Shown here: piece after piece, positions 45,318 to 54,473 of the stretch
Position numbering within the stretch: position 1 is the stretch's first letter
How the letters are laid out: the number at the start of each line of letters is the position of its first letter
Assembly (NCBI RefSeq): GCF_003443675.1
Contig: NZ_CP031963.1
Coordinates: 1,201,501 to 1,265,500 of the forward strand
Direction: 5' to 3'
Source of the DNA: Aquimarina sp. BL5
GTDB taxonomy: Bacteria; Bacteroidota; Bacteroidia; Flavobacteriales; Flavobacteriaceae
Length of the DNA: 64,000 nucleotides
The notes under the pieces: model-generated
Databases searched by the model: none
Told to the model about the DNA's origin: nothing
The model's input: only the letters and a program-made list of their open reading frames with translations
Program-made: the position numbers and the translations under genes

Positions 45318-46601
45318 ATGAAAAAAAATATATTAATCGCTTTTCTTTTAGTATGTTCAATTTTACAAGCCCAAAAAATAGATCCTGATGTAAATTCAAT
45401 GTCAGAAAAGATAGAAAGCAAGGTTATCGAATGGAGAAGAGATTTTCATCAGAATCCGGAACTCTCTAATCGTGAATTCGAAACTGCTAAGAAAATTGCA
45501 AAACATCTTAAAGATCTTGGGTTTGAAGTAACAGAAAATGTAGCTAAAACTGGAGTTGTAGGGATTCTAAAAGGTGGTAAAGAAGGAAAAGTAGTGGCTT
45601 TAAGAGCAGACATTGATGCACTTCCGGTTACCGAGAGAGCTGATGTCCCTTTTAAGTCTACCGTTAAAACTACTTTTCTTGGTTCAGAAGTTGGAGTTAG
45701 TCATGCCTGTGGACACGATACACATACCGCAATCCTGATGGGAGTTGCAGAAGTTTTAAGTAAGAATAAAGAAAAAATATCCGGTACGGTTAAGTTTATT
45801 TTTCAACCTGCAGAAGAAGGACCACCACCTGGAGAAGAAGGCGGAGCAAAATTGATGATCAAAGAAGGTGTGCTTAAAAAACCCGATGTTGATGCTATTT
45901 TTGGCTTGCATATCAATTCTGGAACACCGGTAGGAATGATACGTTATAAACCAGGCGGCACTATGGCAGCTGTAGAACGTTTTGTCATCGATGTAAAAGG
46001 AAAACAAACTCATGGATCCGCTCCCTGGACAGGTGTTGATCCTATTTTAATCTCGGCCAAAATAATCGATGGTTTACAAACCATTATTAGTAGAGAATCA
46101 CCATTGGTAGATGAAGCAGCAGTAATTACAGTTGGAAAAATTACTAGTGGAGTTCGATTTAATATCATTCCAGAAAGTGCAGAAATGATCGGAACTGTAA
46201 GAACTCTTGACCCAAAAATGCGCGAAATGATAATCCGTCGTATGAACGAAATGGTTCCTGCTATTGCAAAAGCATATGGTGGAGATGCAACCATAACTTT
46301 TCAGAACAATACTTCGATCACTTATAATGACCCTGCATTGGTAAAACAAATGCTTCCCACGATTCAGGGAATAGCCGGAAAAGAAAATGTGGTTTTATCT
46401 AAAGCAACAACTGGAGGAGAGGATTTTTCGTATTTTCAGGAAGTAGTTCCTGGTTTCTATTTCTTTTTAGGCGGAAAATCTCCGGATACTAAAAAAGCTG
46501 CGTCTCATCATACACCTGATTTTTATATTGATGAAAGTGGTTTAGTATTAGGAGTAAAAGTAATGTCTCAATTAACTTTAGACTATTTAAACGCTCAATA
46601 A
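45318..46601 (+). CDS. Exported M20-family amidohydrolase (N-acyl-amino-acid/peptide deacylase)
   Basis: This 427-residue protein has a signal peptide (ILIAFLLVCSILQAQ). The M20D amidohydrolase core shows RRDFHQNPELSNREFET near 45, the metal-ligand signature ACGHDTHTAILMG with Cys and His near 136-140, FQPAEEGPP with catalytic Glu near 165, GLHINSGTPVG near 194, and HGSAPWTG near 233 in the dimerisation domain. A C-terminal metal ligand is in the SHHTPDF segment. The family hydrolyses N-acyl, aminoacyl or indole-3-acetyl amides; the substrate here is unknown. Genes on both sides are in the same direction with 14 and 11-bp gaps. Confidence 0.92.
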   Translation: MKKNILIAFLLVCSILQAQKIDPDVNSMSEKIESKVIEWRRDFHQNPELSNREFETAKKIAKHLKDLGFEVTENVAKTGVVGILKGGKEGKVVALRADIDALPVTERADVPFKSTVKTTFLGSEVGVSHACGHDTHTAILMGVAEVLSKNKEKISGTVKFIFQPAEEGPPPGEEGGAKLMIKEGVLKKPDVDAIFGLHINSGTPVGMIRYKPGGTMAAVERFVIDVKGKQTHGSAPWTGVDPILISAKIIDGLQTIISRESPLVDEAAVITVGKITSGVRFNIIPESAEMIGTVRTLDPKMREMIIRRMNEMVPAIAKAYGGDATITFQNNTSITYNDPALVKQMLPTIQGIAGKENVVLSKATTGGEDFSYFQEVVPGFYFFLGGKSPDTKKAASHHTPDFYIDESGLVLGVKVMSQLTLDYLNAQ

Positions 46602-46612
46602 TATAATTTATA

Positions 46613-48187
46613 ATGGATACTATCTTAAATTTTCTGGGTTCAATCTCTTGGTGGATGTGGATATTGATCGCACTCGCTCTAGTAGCTATAAGAGATATGT
46701 TTTTTAATAAAAAACATACAGTAAGTCATAACTTTCCGATTGTTGGTCATCTTCGATATCTTTTAGAAAGTATTGGACCAGAAATGAGACAATATTTTGT
46801 CGCAAATAATAGAGAAGAACTTCCTTTTAATAGAATTGAAAGAGGATGGGTATATGCTTCATCCAAGAATGAAAATAATTACGAAGGATTTGGAACTGAT
46901 AGAGATATCTATGAACATCAGCATATTTTTATAAAAAACTGTATGATTCCTTTCCAAATGGATACCGATCATCCGAATAAACTTGATAAAACTTTTTTGC
47001 CATGTGCTAAAGTAATGGGAGCTTATAATCAGCGTAAAAAACCATATCGCCCAGCATCTGCTATTAATATATCAGCTATGAGTTTTGGTTCGCTTTCTGC
47101 TCGTGCTGTAGACTCTTTGAATATTGGAGTAAAAAAAGCAGGAGCCTATCACAATACGGGAGAAGGTGGATTATCGCCATATCATAGTAATGGCGGTGAT
47201 GTTATCTTCCATTTTGGTACCGGATATTTTGGTGTACGTACTGAAGATGGAAACTTTTCTATGGAAAAGATGAAAAATTTGGTTGAAAAAAATCCATTTA
47301 TACGAGCAATTGAAATTAAACTCTCTCAAGGCGCAAAACCAGGAAAAGGCGGTGTGCTACCAGGAGCCAAAATCACTCGTGAAATCGCTGAAATTAGAGG
47401 TGTAGAAGTTGGGAAAGATGTATTATCTCCTTCCAGTCATAAAGCTTTTAAAAATGTTCCTGAGTTATTACAGCTAATCGAAGATATTGCATCAGAAACG
47501 GGATTGCCAGTTGGTATTAAAGCCGCTATTGGTAAAACTGAGCAATGGGAATTATTAGCAGAACTTATGGCGAAATCTAATAGAGGCCCTGATTTTATTG
47601 CTATTGATGGTGGTGAAGGTGGAACTGGAGCTGCTCCACCAAGTTTTGCCGACCATGTATCACTACCTTGGATTTATGGATTTACAGCGATTTACAAAAT
47701 ATTTCAGAAACATAATCTTACAGATAGAGTTGTCTTTATTGGCAGTGGGAAATTAGGATTTCCTGCAAAAGCTGCTATGGCATTTGCTATGGGAGTGGAT
47801 TGTATTAATGTAGCTCGAGAGGCAATGATGAGTATAGGTTGCATTCAGGCTCAAGTATGCCATACCAATAGATGCCCAAGTGGTATAGCCACCCAGAGCA
47901 AATGGCTGCAAAAAGGAATTAACGTTCCCCTTAAATCCGATAGACTAGCCCAATATTTTAAATCGTTCAGAAAAGAATTGATAGAAATCACCCATGCAGC
48001 CGGATATGAACACCCATGTCAGTTTACCATGAAAGATATAGACGTAAACGTGGATGATGGCGAACTAACTAAAACACTGGAAGATTCATTTAAATACAGT
48101 AAAACGCCTGTAACATATACTTGTACACAAGATTTAAAAGATTGCTCATATCTGGGAGGACATTATAAACAAACTGATAAACAATAA
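46613..48187 (+). CDS. FMN-binding glutamate-synthase-family protein
   Basis: This 524-residue protein has an N-terminal membrane helix (about 7-25). The FMN/TIM-barrel domain is like that of the glutamate synthase large subunit: ISAMSFGSLSARAVDSLNIG near 155, NTGEGGLSPYH, KLSQGAKPGKGGVLPG, FIAIDGGEGGTGAAPP near 340, and the iron-sulfur cysteines in CIQAQVCHTNRCPSG near 417-430. The glutaminase and C-terminal beta-helix domains of full glutamate synthase are missing, so it is a stand-alone member whose real substrate is not established. It is membrane-anchored and follows the M20 peptidase gene after 11 bp. Confidence 0.92.
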   Translation: MDTILNFLGSISWWMWILIALALVAIRDMFFNKKHTVSHNFPIVGHLRYLLESIGPEMRQYFVANNREELPFNRIERGWVYASSKNENNYEGFGTDRDIYEHQHIFIKNCMIPFQMDTDHPNKLDKTFLPCAKVMGAYNQRKKPYRPASAINISAMSFGSLSARAVDSLNIGVKKAGAYHNTGEGGLSPYHSNGGDVIFHFGTGYFGVRTEDGNFSMEKMKNLVEKNPFIRAIEIKLSQGAKPGKGGVLPGAKITREIAEIRGVEVGKDVLSPSSHKAFKNVPELLQLIEDIASETGLPVGIKAAIGKTEQWELLAELMAKSNRGPDFIAIDGGEGGTGAAPPSFADHVSLPWIYGFTAIYKIFQKHNLTDRVVFIGSGKLGFPAKAAMAFAMGVDCINVAREAMMSIGCIQAQVCHTNRCPSGIATQSKWLQKGINVPLKSDRLAQYFKSFRKELIEITHAAGYEHPCQFTMKDIDVNVDDGELTKTLEDSFKYSKTPVTYTCTQDLKDCSYLGGHYKQTDKQ

Positions 48188-48197
48188 ATCAATATAC

Positions 48198-48716
48198 ATG
48201 AATCTAGAAATCATACCTTTATTAATCTCATTAATACCATCGCTTTTTATTACCTTATTAGCATTCTACTATTTTAAAACACACACTGATAATGAGGAAA
48301 AAAGACGGAGATTCCTTTTACACAAAGAAAATCAGAAACAATCGTTACCATTAAGATTGCAAGCATATGAACGTATGGCATTGTTTTTAGAACGAATTTC
48401 ACCGGGTAAATTACTACTCAGGACTCCTCCTCTAGCAGATGATAAGAAAAGTTATGAAGTTTTGCTTGTGAATACAATCGAGCAAGAATTTGATCATAAT
48501 CTTACACAGCAGATTTATATCTCTGATGAATGTTGGAATATTGCAAAAGCTGCTAAAAACGGCACCATTGCGTTGATTCGTAAAACGGTTTTAAAAGAAG
48601 AAGTTGATTCTGCAGATAAAATGAGAGAAATGATTCTGACCACAGTCGTAGAAAAAGGTTCTCCAAGTGATACAGCCTTAGCTGCTATCAAAGATGAAGT
48701 GGCAGACTTGTTTTAG
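48198..48716 (+). CDS. Membrane-anchored protein of unknown function
   Basis: This 172-residue protein has one N-terminal membrane helix (about 5-26) followed by a soluble, mainly helical domain with the segment LPLRLQAYERMALFLERISP near 52-71 and a motif DECWNIAKAAKN near 115. I have seen similar proteins next to various genes in many Flavobacteriia, but no role is known to me. It starts 10 bp after the glutamate-synthase-family gene and seems to be the last gene of that operon. Confidence 0.75.
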   Translation: MNLEIIPLLISLIPSLFITLLAFYYFKTHTDNEEKRRRFLLHKENQKQSLPLRLQAYERMALFLERISPGKLLLRTPPLADDKKSYEVLLVNTIEQEFDHNLTQQIYISDECWNIAKAAKNGTIALIRKTVLKEEVDSADKMREMILTTVVEKGSPSDTALAAIKDEVADLF

Positions 48717-48743
48717 TTATTTAACACCTTTGTAATAGAAAAA

Positions 48744-49349
48744 ATGAGAATAAAGTATTTACTTGTTTTCGTAATATTAACTACAATATCTTGTCAAAAT
48801 GCTGAGAAGAAAATTGAAGAAACCAATATCAATATTACAATAGAGCAACAAGTATATTTTGACTATTCGAATACACAACTAAAAAACACTTATACTGACA
48901 CACTGATAACTAACTTTTCTAATAATAATGATAAAGACAGTTTTATTGTAAATCTTAATTCAGGTAATATAAATAAATCAAAAGCTGTTTTTAGAATTAA
49001 AAACTTCCACAATCTAATTATATATGAAAAAGAATTTTATGTTTCGGATTTAGTAAATGGGTATGACCTTATTAGCATAAAAACGGATGAACAAATGGAA
49101 AGTTATATAGTCGACAAAGCTAAATCATTCTTAAGTACAGAAAATTTTTCTTTTCCAAGTAACCTTAAAGAATCTGATGGAATTCTGCTTCAATCAAATC
49201 AAGAAGATTTTAGAGATTATGACACATACCTAGAATGTAAAACGGAAAATAGACCTGTTTTTTCTTATGGATTGAATGAAGAAAATATTAGTTTTATTGG
49301 ATATTCTGCTAAACATAATAAAGTCATCGAATTTCTATATTGTTGTTAA
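48744..49349 (+). CDS. Lipoprotein, unknown function
   Basis: This 201-residue protein has a lipoprotein signal (VILTTISCQNAEKK, Cys17). The mature part is acidic and Asn-rich with no domain I know; the last residues end in a double Cys (EFLYCC). Its overall style resembles the putative immunity lipoproteins in the effector island, but no toxin gene adjoins it. It is 28 bp after the preceding gene. Confidence 0.65.
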   Translation: MRIKYLLVFVILTTISCQNAEKKIEETNINITIEQQVYFDYSNTQLKNTYTDTLITNFSNNNDKDSFIVNLNSGNINKSKAVFRIKNFHNLIIYEKEFYVSDLVNGYDLISIKTDEQMESYIVDKAKSFLSTENFSFPSNLKESDGILLQSNQEDFRDYDTYLECKTENRPVFSYGLNEENISFIGYSAKHNKVIEFLYCC

Positions 49350-49448
49350 AAAATAGTAGTTAATAAAAATACTATAAAATGATCATTAACAATTCAATTA
49401 TATTTTTTCTTCAAATACGATTGATAATACTGCATAAAGAGTAACCAA

Positions 49449-49973
49449 ATGAAAATTTTTGAAGACCGACTAAAAGGTGGACATCCGAATTCATTAGGAA
49501 ACACCATAGAAATTGTTGAGGAAGTGTTAGCAGAAAATGAACTCTTCAACGAATTATTTAATTGTTATTTTAGTAATGACGAGATTGTCCGATTGAGAGT
49601 TTCAAATGCAATGAAACGTATTTGTAAAGAGAAAAAAACAATACTCATTCCTTACATTGATCGATTTTTGACCGAAATCGCTAAAATTGATCAAGCATCA
49701 ACACAATGGACGCTATCTCAATTGTTCGGAATGTTAGAAAAAGACATGACCGACAAACAAATCGAACAAGCTAAAAAGATAATGAAAAACAATCTAGAAA
49801 ATCACAACGATTGGATTGTATTAAACCAAACAATGGACACTTTGACAAAATGGTCGAAAAAAGATACTGAGTTGGGAGAATGGATAGTGCCACATTTAGA
49901 AAGATTAACATCAGATGAAAGAAAGTCTGTTTCTGGAAGAGCTAGAAAGATGCTTGACAAGATTCAGGGATAA
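49449..49973 (+). CDS. HEAT-repeat-like helical protein
   Basis: This 174-residue soluble protein consists almost wholly of amphipathic helices in pairs (VRLRVSNAMKRICKEKKTI, AKKIMKNNLENHNDWIVLN). The pattern suggests HEAT/ARM-type repeats. No catalytic motif is visible. Such proteins usually mediate protein contacts. It is a single gene with a 99-bp gap upstream. Confidence 0.65.
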   Translation: MKIFEDRLKGGHPNSLGNTIEIVEEVLAENELFNELFNCYFSNDEIVRLRVSNAMKRICKEKKTILIPYIDRFLTEIAKIDQASTQWTLSQLFGMLEKDMTDKQIEQAKKIMKNNLENHNDWIVLNQTMDTLTKWSKKDTELGEWIVPHLERLTSDERKSVSGRARKMLDKIQG

Positions 49974-50644
49974 AACAAATATGAACAACATTAGATTTCT
50001 AATCGAAGATAGTTTCCTTTTACAAGTATACAATCTAAGCTTTTATTATTTAAGAATTTTATTAAAATAAAATGATGGATTTGTTTTAATAATACAATAC
50101 TAATTATAAATAGTTTAGTGATCCTAAATTGTGATACCAATCATCTAAAAAACTAATTTTCTTTGTGAATATATTCTTACTTGGAAATAATCACATGGTA
50201 CAGAAATTGAATCAAAAGTACCCTTAGCCCCTATAAACATAGTTTTTCTATCTAAGAATCTTGTTTTTAACTATTTCTATCCATATGAATAATGCTTAAA
50301 ATCTAAAAGCTTCCATATAATGGATAATAAATAAAGGAATTTTGTGTTATTCTTTTTAGATATAACTTTTTTAATTCAAGTTGTATCTACCTAACATGCA
50401 ATGAAACAATACCAGAAATAGATGTGCTCCAGAACCGTCTATTTAAATTTCAGTTTTTGGATTGAAATTGGTGATATCTTACCTCCCGTTTCTATAGCAA
50501 GTGAGGTGTATCTATTATGGATATTAGTATCCTAGATTTTGTACACCCTAATAATTCATATTATGTATTTAACTTTTTAAGTAAACACACACACTCATGA
50601 AACCTTTACAAATTTCAACAAACAACCTACAAAAAAGTTTGATT
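49974..50644. other. Long intergenic region upstream of the second protease gene
   Basis: About 620 bp of AT-rich DNA without an ORF longer than 30 codons. The only structure I see is an imperfect hairpin, TAGATATAAC (50357-50366) with GTTGTATCTA (50380-50389), one mismatch. It could be a decayed gene remnant or a long leader. Confidence 0.4.
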
Positions 50645-53443
50645 ATGAAACCCTATTTTATTTTGACATTCGCTTTATTCGTTTTTTACAACGGTATCTC
50701 GCAAAATCAAGAACCTTACAAATTAGGAAATGAAAAAACTTTTACCCAAACATTTTGGAATAAAAAATCCAATATAATCACACTTAACGTCTCAAAAGAT
50801 ATATTCTATGAAGGAAAAATCACCAAAAAAGAAGGTAATATAGATGCGTACTCTATTATTGGAAGTGTCAATAATGATAATACCTCTACATTTCATATTA
50901 CAAAACAAAATAATATCATTTCTGGTCATATCGTTTTATATAAAGAAAAAATAGCCTATAAATATTACTCAGATGATGTGAATACTGTTCTCGTTCAAAA
51001 AATCGATATTCATAAAGTTCTTTGTATAGATTATGAAAAAGTAACTTCAGAAGAAACTGATACTAATAAAGCATCTTCTAGAGCTCCTTTATTATCAAGT
51101 CTTCCTGGATCTGCATATACTGTATATTTAGATTTTGATGGAGAAGTAGTTAGTGATACTTGGTGGGTTAATGGAGGAACGATTAATGCGCAACCAACGG
51201 GATATAGTGATGCAAAAATCACAGAAATATGGAGAATTATGGCCGAAGATTTCAGGCCTTTTGATATTAATATAACCACCGATAGAGCTACTTTCGAAAA
51301 TACTCCTATCAATCAAAGGATGATGTGTATTTTTACACCAACCACAGATGCAGCTCCTGGATCCGGAGGGGTAGCATATCTCAATTCTTTTTCCAATACC
51401 AATATAGATAATCCTTGTTGGGTTTATAACAATGGAACCAGATCAGCTGGAGAAACTGGATCACATGAGGTTGGCCATACCCTAGGACTATCCCACGATG
51501 GTGTGCCAGGAAACCAATATTATGCTGGTCACGGAGATTGGAGTCCTATTATGGGATGGAGTGCTAGTAGATCGATTGGACAATGGAGTAAAGGAGAATA
51601 TGATGATGCCATTACGCAAGAAGATGATATGGCAATCATATCAGGTAATAGAAATGGTTTTGGATATAAAGAAGATGACCACTCAGATGATATAACACAA
51701 GCTACTCCTATACAAGTAAGCGCAGATGGAACAATTAATCCATCATTACATCAAGCTTTAATTTCTACAAAAGAGGATAAAGATTTATTTTCTTTTATTA
51801 CGGCCGGTGGTGAAGTGGATTTTAATATTGATCCAGATCCATTTTATCCAAACCTAAATATTCAAGCCAGAATAATTACTGGTACAGGAGAAGAACTAGC
51901 CATCTCTAACCCAACTAATAACCTTAGTGCTAGTATTAATACTACGTTAGCCGGGGGAACCTATTTTATAGAAATCGATGGTGTTGGAGAAGGAAATGTT
52001 TCTAATGGGTATTCGGATTATTCCTCTGTTGGTTTTTACGAAATCTCTGGATCCTACACTCCTGGAAACAATAATCAGCCTCCTATTGCTAATTTCGAGG
52101 CATCTATAGATTGTGATCAAGTACGTTTTATAAATACGTCTATCAATACAATTACTTCGGTTTCTTGGGATTTTGGAGATGGAACTACTTCTACAGAACT
52201 GAATCCTACGCATACCTATACAACAAACGGTACATATACGATCTCACTAACAGCGACTAATACAATAGGAGAAGATACTAATATCAAGGAAGATTTAATC
52301 ACGATTAATATTGCGTCCTTACCAGAAAATATGAACCAATCTATATGTTCTGGAGATACCAATACGATAACCGCATCGGGTAGTTCTGGTTATATCTGGT
52401 ATGATTCTGTAGATAGTAATACAGCTATTGCTACAGGTGCTGACTTGGATATTTCTAACCTTACAGAAGATCAAACATTTTATGTAGCCGGAACTATTGA
52501 ACCTATTATATCTGCAGTAACAGGAATACAAGACATACCATCTAATTCTGGAGATATTCATCGAGGAGGGTTTAATCTAGTCTTTGATGTAGATCAACCT
52601 ATTATCCTTAAAAAAGCAACAGTAGTAGCAGAAGGATCTGGAAACAGAACATTACAACTTATTGATGCTACAGGAACTGTACTAGAAACAAAAACTATAA
52701 ACATTCCTGATGGAGAAAATATCATTGATATTAATATGAATATTCCTGCAGGAACAGATTTAGAAATAGGTTTTCTGGAAGAAGCCAATCTTTTCAGAAG
52801 TAATGATAATATTAACTACCCGTATATAGTAGAAAATGTAATTAGTATTAAAAGAAGTTCCGCAACTACCGCGCCAGAAGGATTTTATTATTATCTATAC
52901 AATTGGGAAATCTCTACCTTAGGTGGATGTCAGACTACAGAACGAGCGGTAATAGAAATTAATATTTCAGATACTCCAGCATCACCAACAATGAATCTAA
53001 ATGCAGATACGAATGAAATTTCTACAGTAGAAAATTACACATCCTACCAATGGTATCTTGATAATCAAGCAATAGAAGGTGCCACCTCTTCTAGCTATTT
53101 AGCAGAAGAAACAGGAACTTATACCCTAGAGGTATTTAATGATGTTGGATGCAGTACTTTTTCTGAAAATATCGAGATTCAATCTTTATCTGTTACAGAT
53201 GTTCAATCCCCAGAAGATCAAATCACCCTATACCCTAACCCGACTAGAGAAATATTAAATATCGATGGGATATCTAAATTAGAAGAAAAATATTCTCTGA
53301 AAATCGTAAATAGTTTAGGGCAAATTATCATCAATCGATCCGATATTCCCGAGACCTTAGATACTAGTGCTCTTACTTCAGGATTATATTTCTTACTTAT
53401 TAATAATAAACTAGTGGATCGATTTATTAAAACAGCAAATTAA
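50645..53443 (+). CDS. Secreted metzincin-like protease with PKD and T9SS sorting domains (paralogue)
   Basis: This 932-residue protein is reckoned from the ATG at 50645, which begins directly with a signal peptide (FILTFALFVFYNGISQ). An ATG at 50597 would add 16 hydrophilic residues. The peptidase domain has YTVYLDFDGEVVSDTWW, MMCIFTPTTDAAPGSGGVAY and the full zinc motif HEVGHTLGLSH with the canonical Gly, then PIMGWS. A PKD domain (VSWDFGDGTTSTELNPTHTY), Ig-like modules and a Por sorting domain (YPNPTREILNI, LTSGLYFLLI) follow. It is collinear with the protein at 42257-44632, but has an inserted module of about 150 residues (near 625-780, HRGGFNLVFDVDQPII, RTLQLIDATG) before the last Ig-like domain. 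It is exported by the type IX system. Confidence 0.88.
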   Translation: MKPYFILTFALFVFYNGISQNQEPYKLGNEKTFTQTFWNKKSNIITLNVSKDIFYEGKITKKEGNIDAYSIIGSVNNDNTSTFHITKQNNIISGHIVLYKEKIAYKYYSDDVNTVLVQKIDIHKVLCIDYEKVTSEETDTNKASSRAPLLSSLPGSAYTVYLDFDGEVVSDTWWVNGGTINAQPTGYSDAKITEIWRIMAEDFRPFDINITTDRATFENTPINQRMMCIFTPTTDAAPGSGGVAYLNSFSNTNIDNPCWVYNNGTRSAGETGSHEVGHTLGLSHDGVPGNQYYAGHGDWSPIMGWSASRSIGQWSKGEYDDAITQEDDMAIISGNRNGFGYKEDDHSDDITQATPIQVSADGTINPSLHQALISTKEDKDLFSFITAGGEVDFNIDPDPFYPNLNIQARIITGTGEELAISNPTNNLSASINTTLAGGTYFIEIDGVGEGNVSNGYSDYSSVGFYEISGSYTPGNNNQPPIANFEASIDCDQVRFINTSINTITSVSWDFGDGTTSTELNPTHTYTTNGTYTISLTATNTIGEDTNIKEDLITINIASLPENMNQSICSGDTNTITASGSSGYIWYDSVDSNTAIATGADLDISNLTEDQTFYVAGTIEPIISAVTGIQDIPSNSGDIHRGGFNLVFDVDQPIILKKATVVAEGSGNRTLQLIDATGTVLETKTINIPDGENIIDINMNIPAGTDLEIGFLEEANLFRSNDNINYPYIVENVISIKRSSATTAPEGFYYYLYNWEISTLGGCQTTERAVIEINISDTPASPTMNLNADTNEISTVENYTSYQWYLDNQAIEGATSSSYLAEETGTYTLEVFNDVGCSTFSENIEIQSLSVTDVQSPEDQITLYPNPTREILNIDGISKLEEKYSLKIVNSLGQIIINRSDIPETLDTSALTSGLYFLLINNKLVDRFIKTAN

Positions 53444-53474
53444 AAGTAATATATTAATCTTATTCTAATTCGGT

Positions 53475-53510
53475 CATACTAAGTTTCTCTATTTAGACTA
53501 ACTTAGTATG
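53475..53510. terminator. Hairpin between convergent genes
   Basis: CATACTAAGTT (53475-53485) pairs perfectly with AACTTAGTATG (53500-53510), with a 14-nt loop. It lies between the convergent protease and patatin genes. The T run is weak, so efficiency is uncertain. Confidence 0.55.
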
Positions 53511-53541
53511 GCCTACTTATATTATAAACACAGCTAGAAAA

Positions 53542-54465
53542 TTAACCTGCCATATCAATATCCTTCAGTTTGTTCTCTTCTGCAAGTTTTGCTTTTTCTG
53601 CGGCATACTCAAAACCCTGTTGCCACCAACTACGCATCAATTTTTTATTAAAAACCAAGGAGTTTTCTGTCAGTTTAGATGGTGTATAATATAAATTAAG
53701 CACTACATCTTTATTCTTAGCTGCTAACTTGCCCACCACAGTATCGTGTCCCTCTACCTGATCAAACATAAAACTAAAAAGATTGACCATTAAAGAAAAA
53801 GGATTCTTCCCTAAGACCTTATTATGTTCCATATTCTCAGATTCCAGAATGATTGCATCTACCTCTGTAGCTCCTCTTTTGATTGCTTCTCTAATAGGAA
53901 CCATGGAACCGAAACCTCCATCAGCATATTCACAACCATTTTTGGTTACTAAACTCATAAAAGGAACATAATTACAGGATATCCATATCCAATCACAAAA
54001 ATCCTCATAAGAGAAATCATTAATAGACTTATACTCTGTAGTATTTTTTGTTAAATTAGATACCGTTACTACGATATCTTTAACCCTTTTCTTAGCAAGT
54101 TCGAATTCAATTTCAGAAAAATTTCTACGTATATTCCTTCTTAGATTTTTACTTTCTCCAAAAGTTCTTTTACGTTTCAGAAATTGCATTACGGTATTAA
54201 AAAAGTTTATGGAAACAAACTCTCTATTTCCTTTCTTTCTAGTTCTAAAAGGATTAACACTAAATATGGTATTCTGATTAACGTTTGTATAAATATCATA
54301 TACCTTATCTACATTGCCTAATGCCAATTGAGGTATTAGCAAACTTCCTGTAGAAGTTCCCAAGAAAAGATCATAGGCTCTACCTTGTTCCTGCATTAAA
54401 TATTGGGCTACACCTCCCGCATACGCTCCTTTACTTCCTCCTCCGGAAATTACTAATGCACGCAT
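53542..54465 (-). CDS. Patatin-like phospholipase
   Basis: This 307-residue protein has a patatin domain from residue 2. The oxyanion-hole motif is SGGGSKGAYAGG (7-18), the nucleophile Ser38 is in GTSTGS, and the catalytic Asp is in YADGGFGSMVP near 185. It has no signal peptide and should hydrolyse acyl esters of lipids at the cytoplasmic side of the membrane or in the cytoplasm. Its gene follows the M1 aminopeptidase after 8 bp, so the two are one operon. The physiological substrate is unknown. Confidence 0.9.
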   Translation of the reverse strand: MRALVISGGGSKGAYAGGVAQYLMQEQGRAYDLFLGTSTGSLLIPQLALGNVDKVYDIYTNVNQNTIFSVNPFRTRKKGNREFVSINFFNTVMQFLKRKRTFGESKNLRRNIRRNFSEIEFELAKKRVKDIVVTVSNLTKNTTEYKSINDFSYEDFCDWIWISCNYVPFMSLVTKNGCEYADGGFGSMVPIREAIKRGATEVDAIILESENMEHNKVLGKNPFSLMVNLFSFMFDQVEGHDTVVGKLAAKNKDVVLNLYYTPSKLTENSLVFNKKLMRSWWQQGFEYAAEKAKLAEENKLKDIDMAG

Positions 54466-54473
54466 ATTTTAAT

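Noticed and set aside
49981..50070. 29-codon frame after the HEAT-like gene
   Set aside because: Short, very hydrophobic and Leu/Tyr-rich by virtue of AT-rich sequence; no further support.
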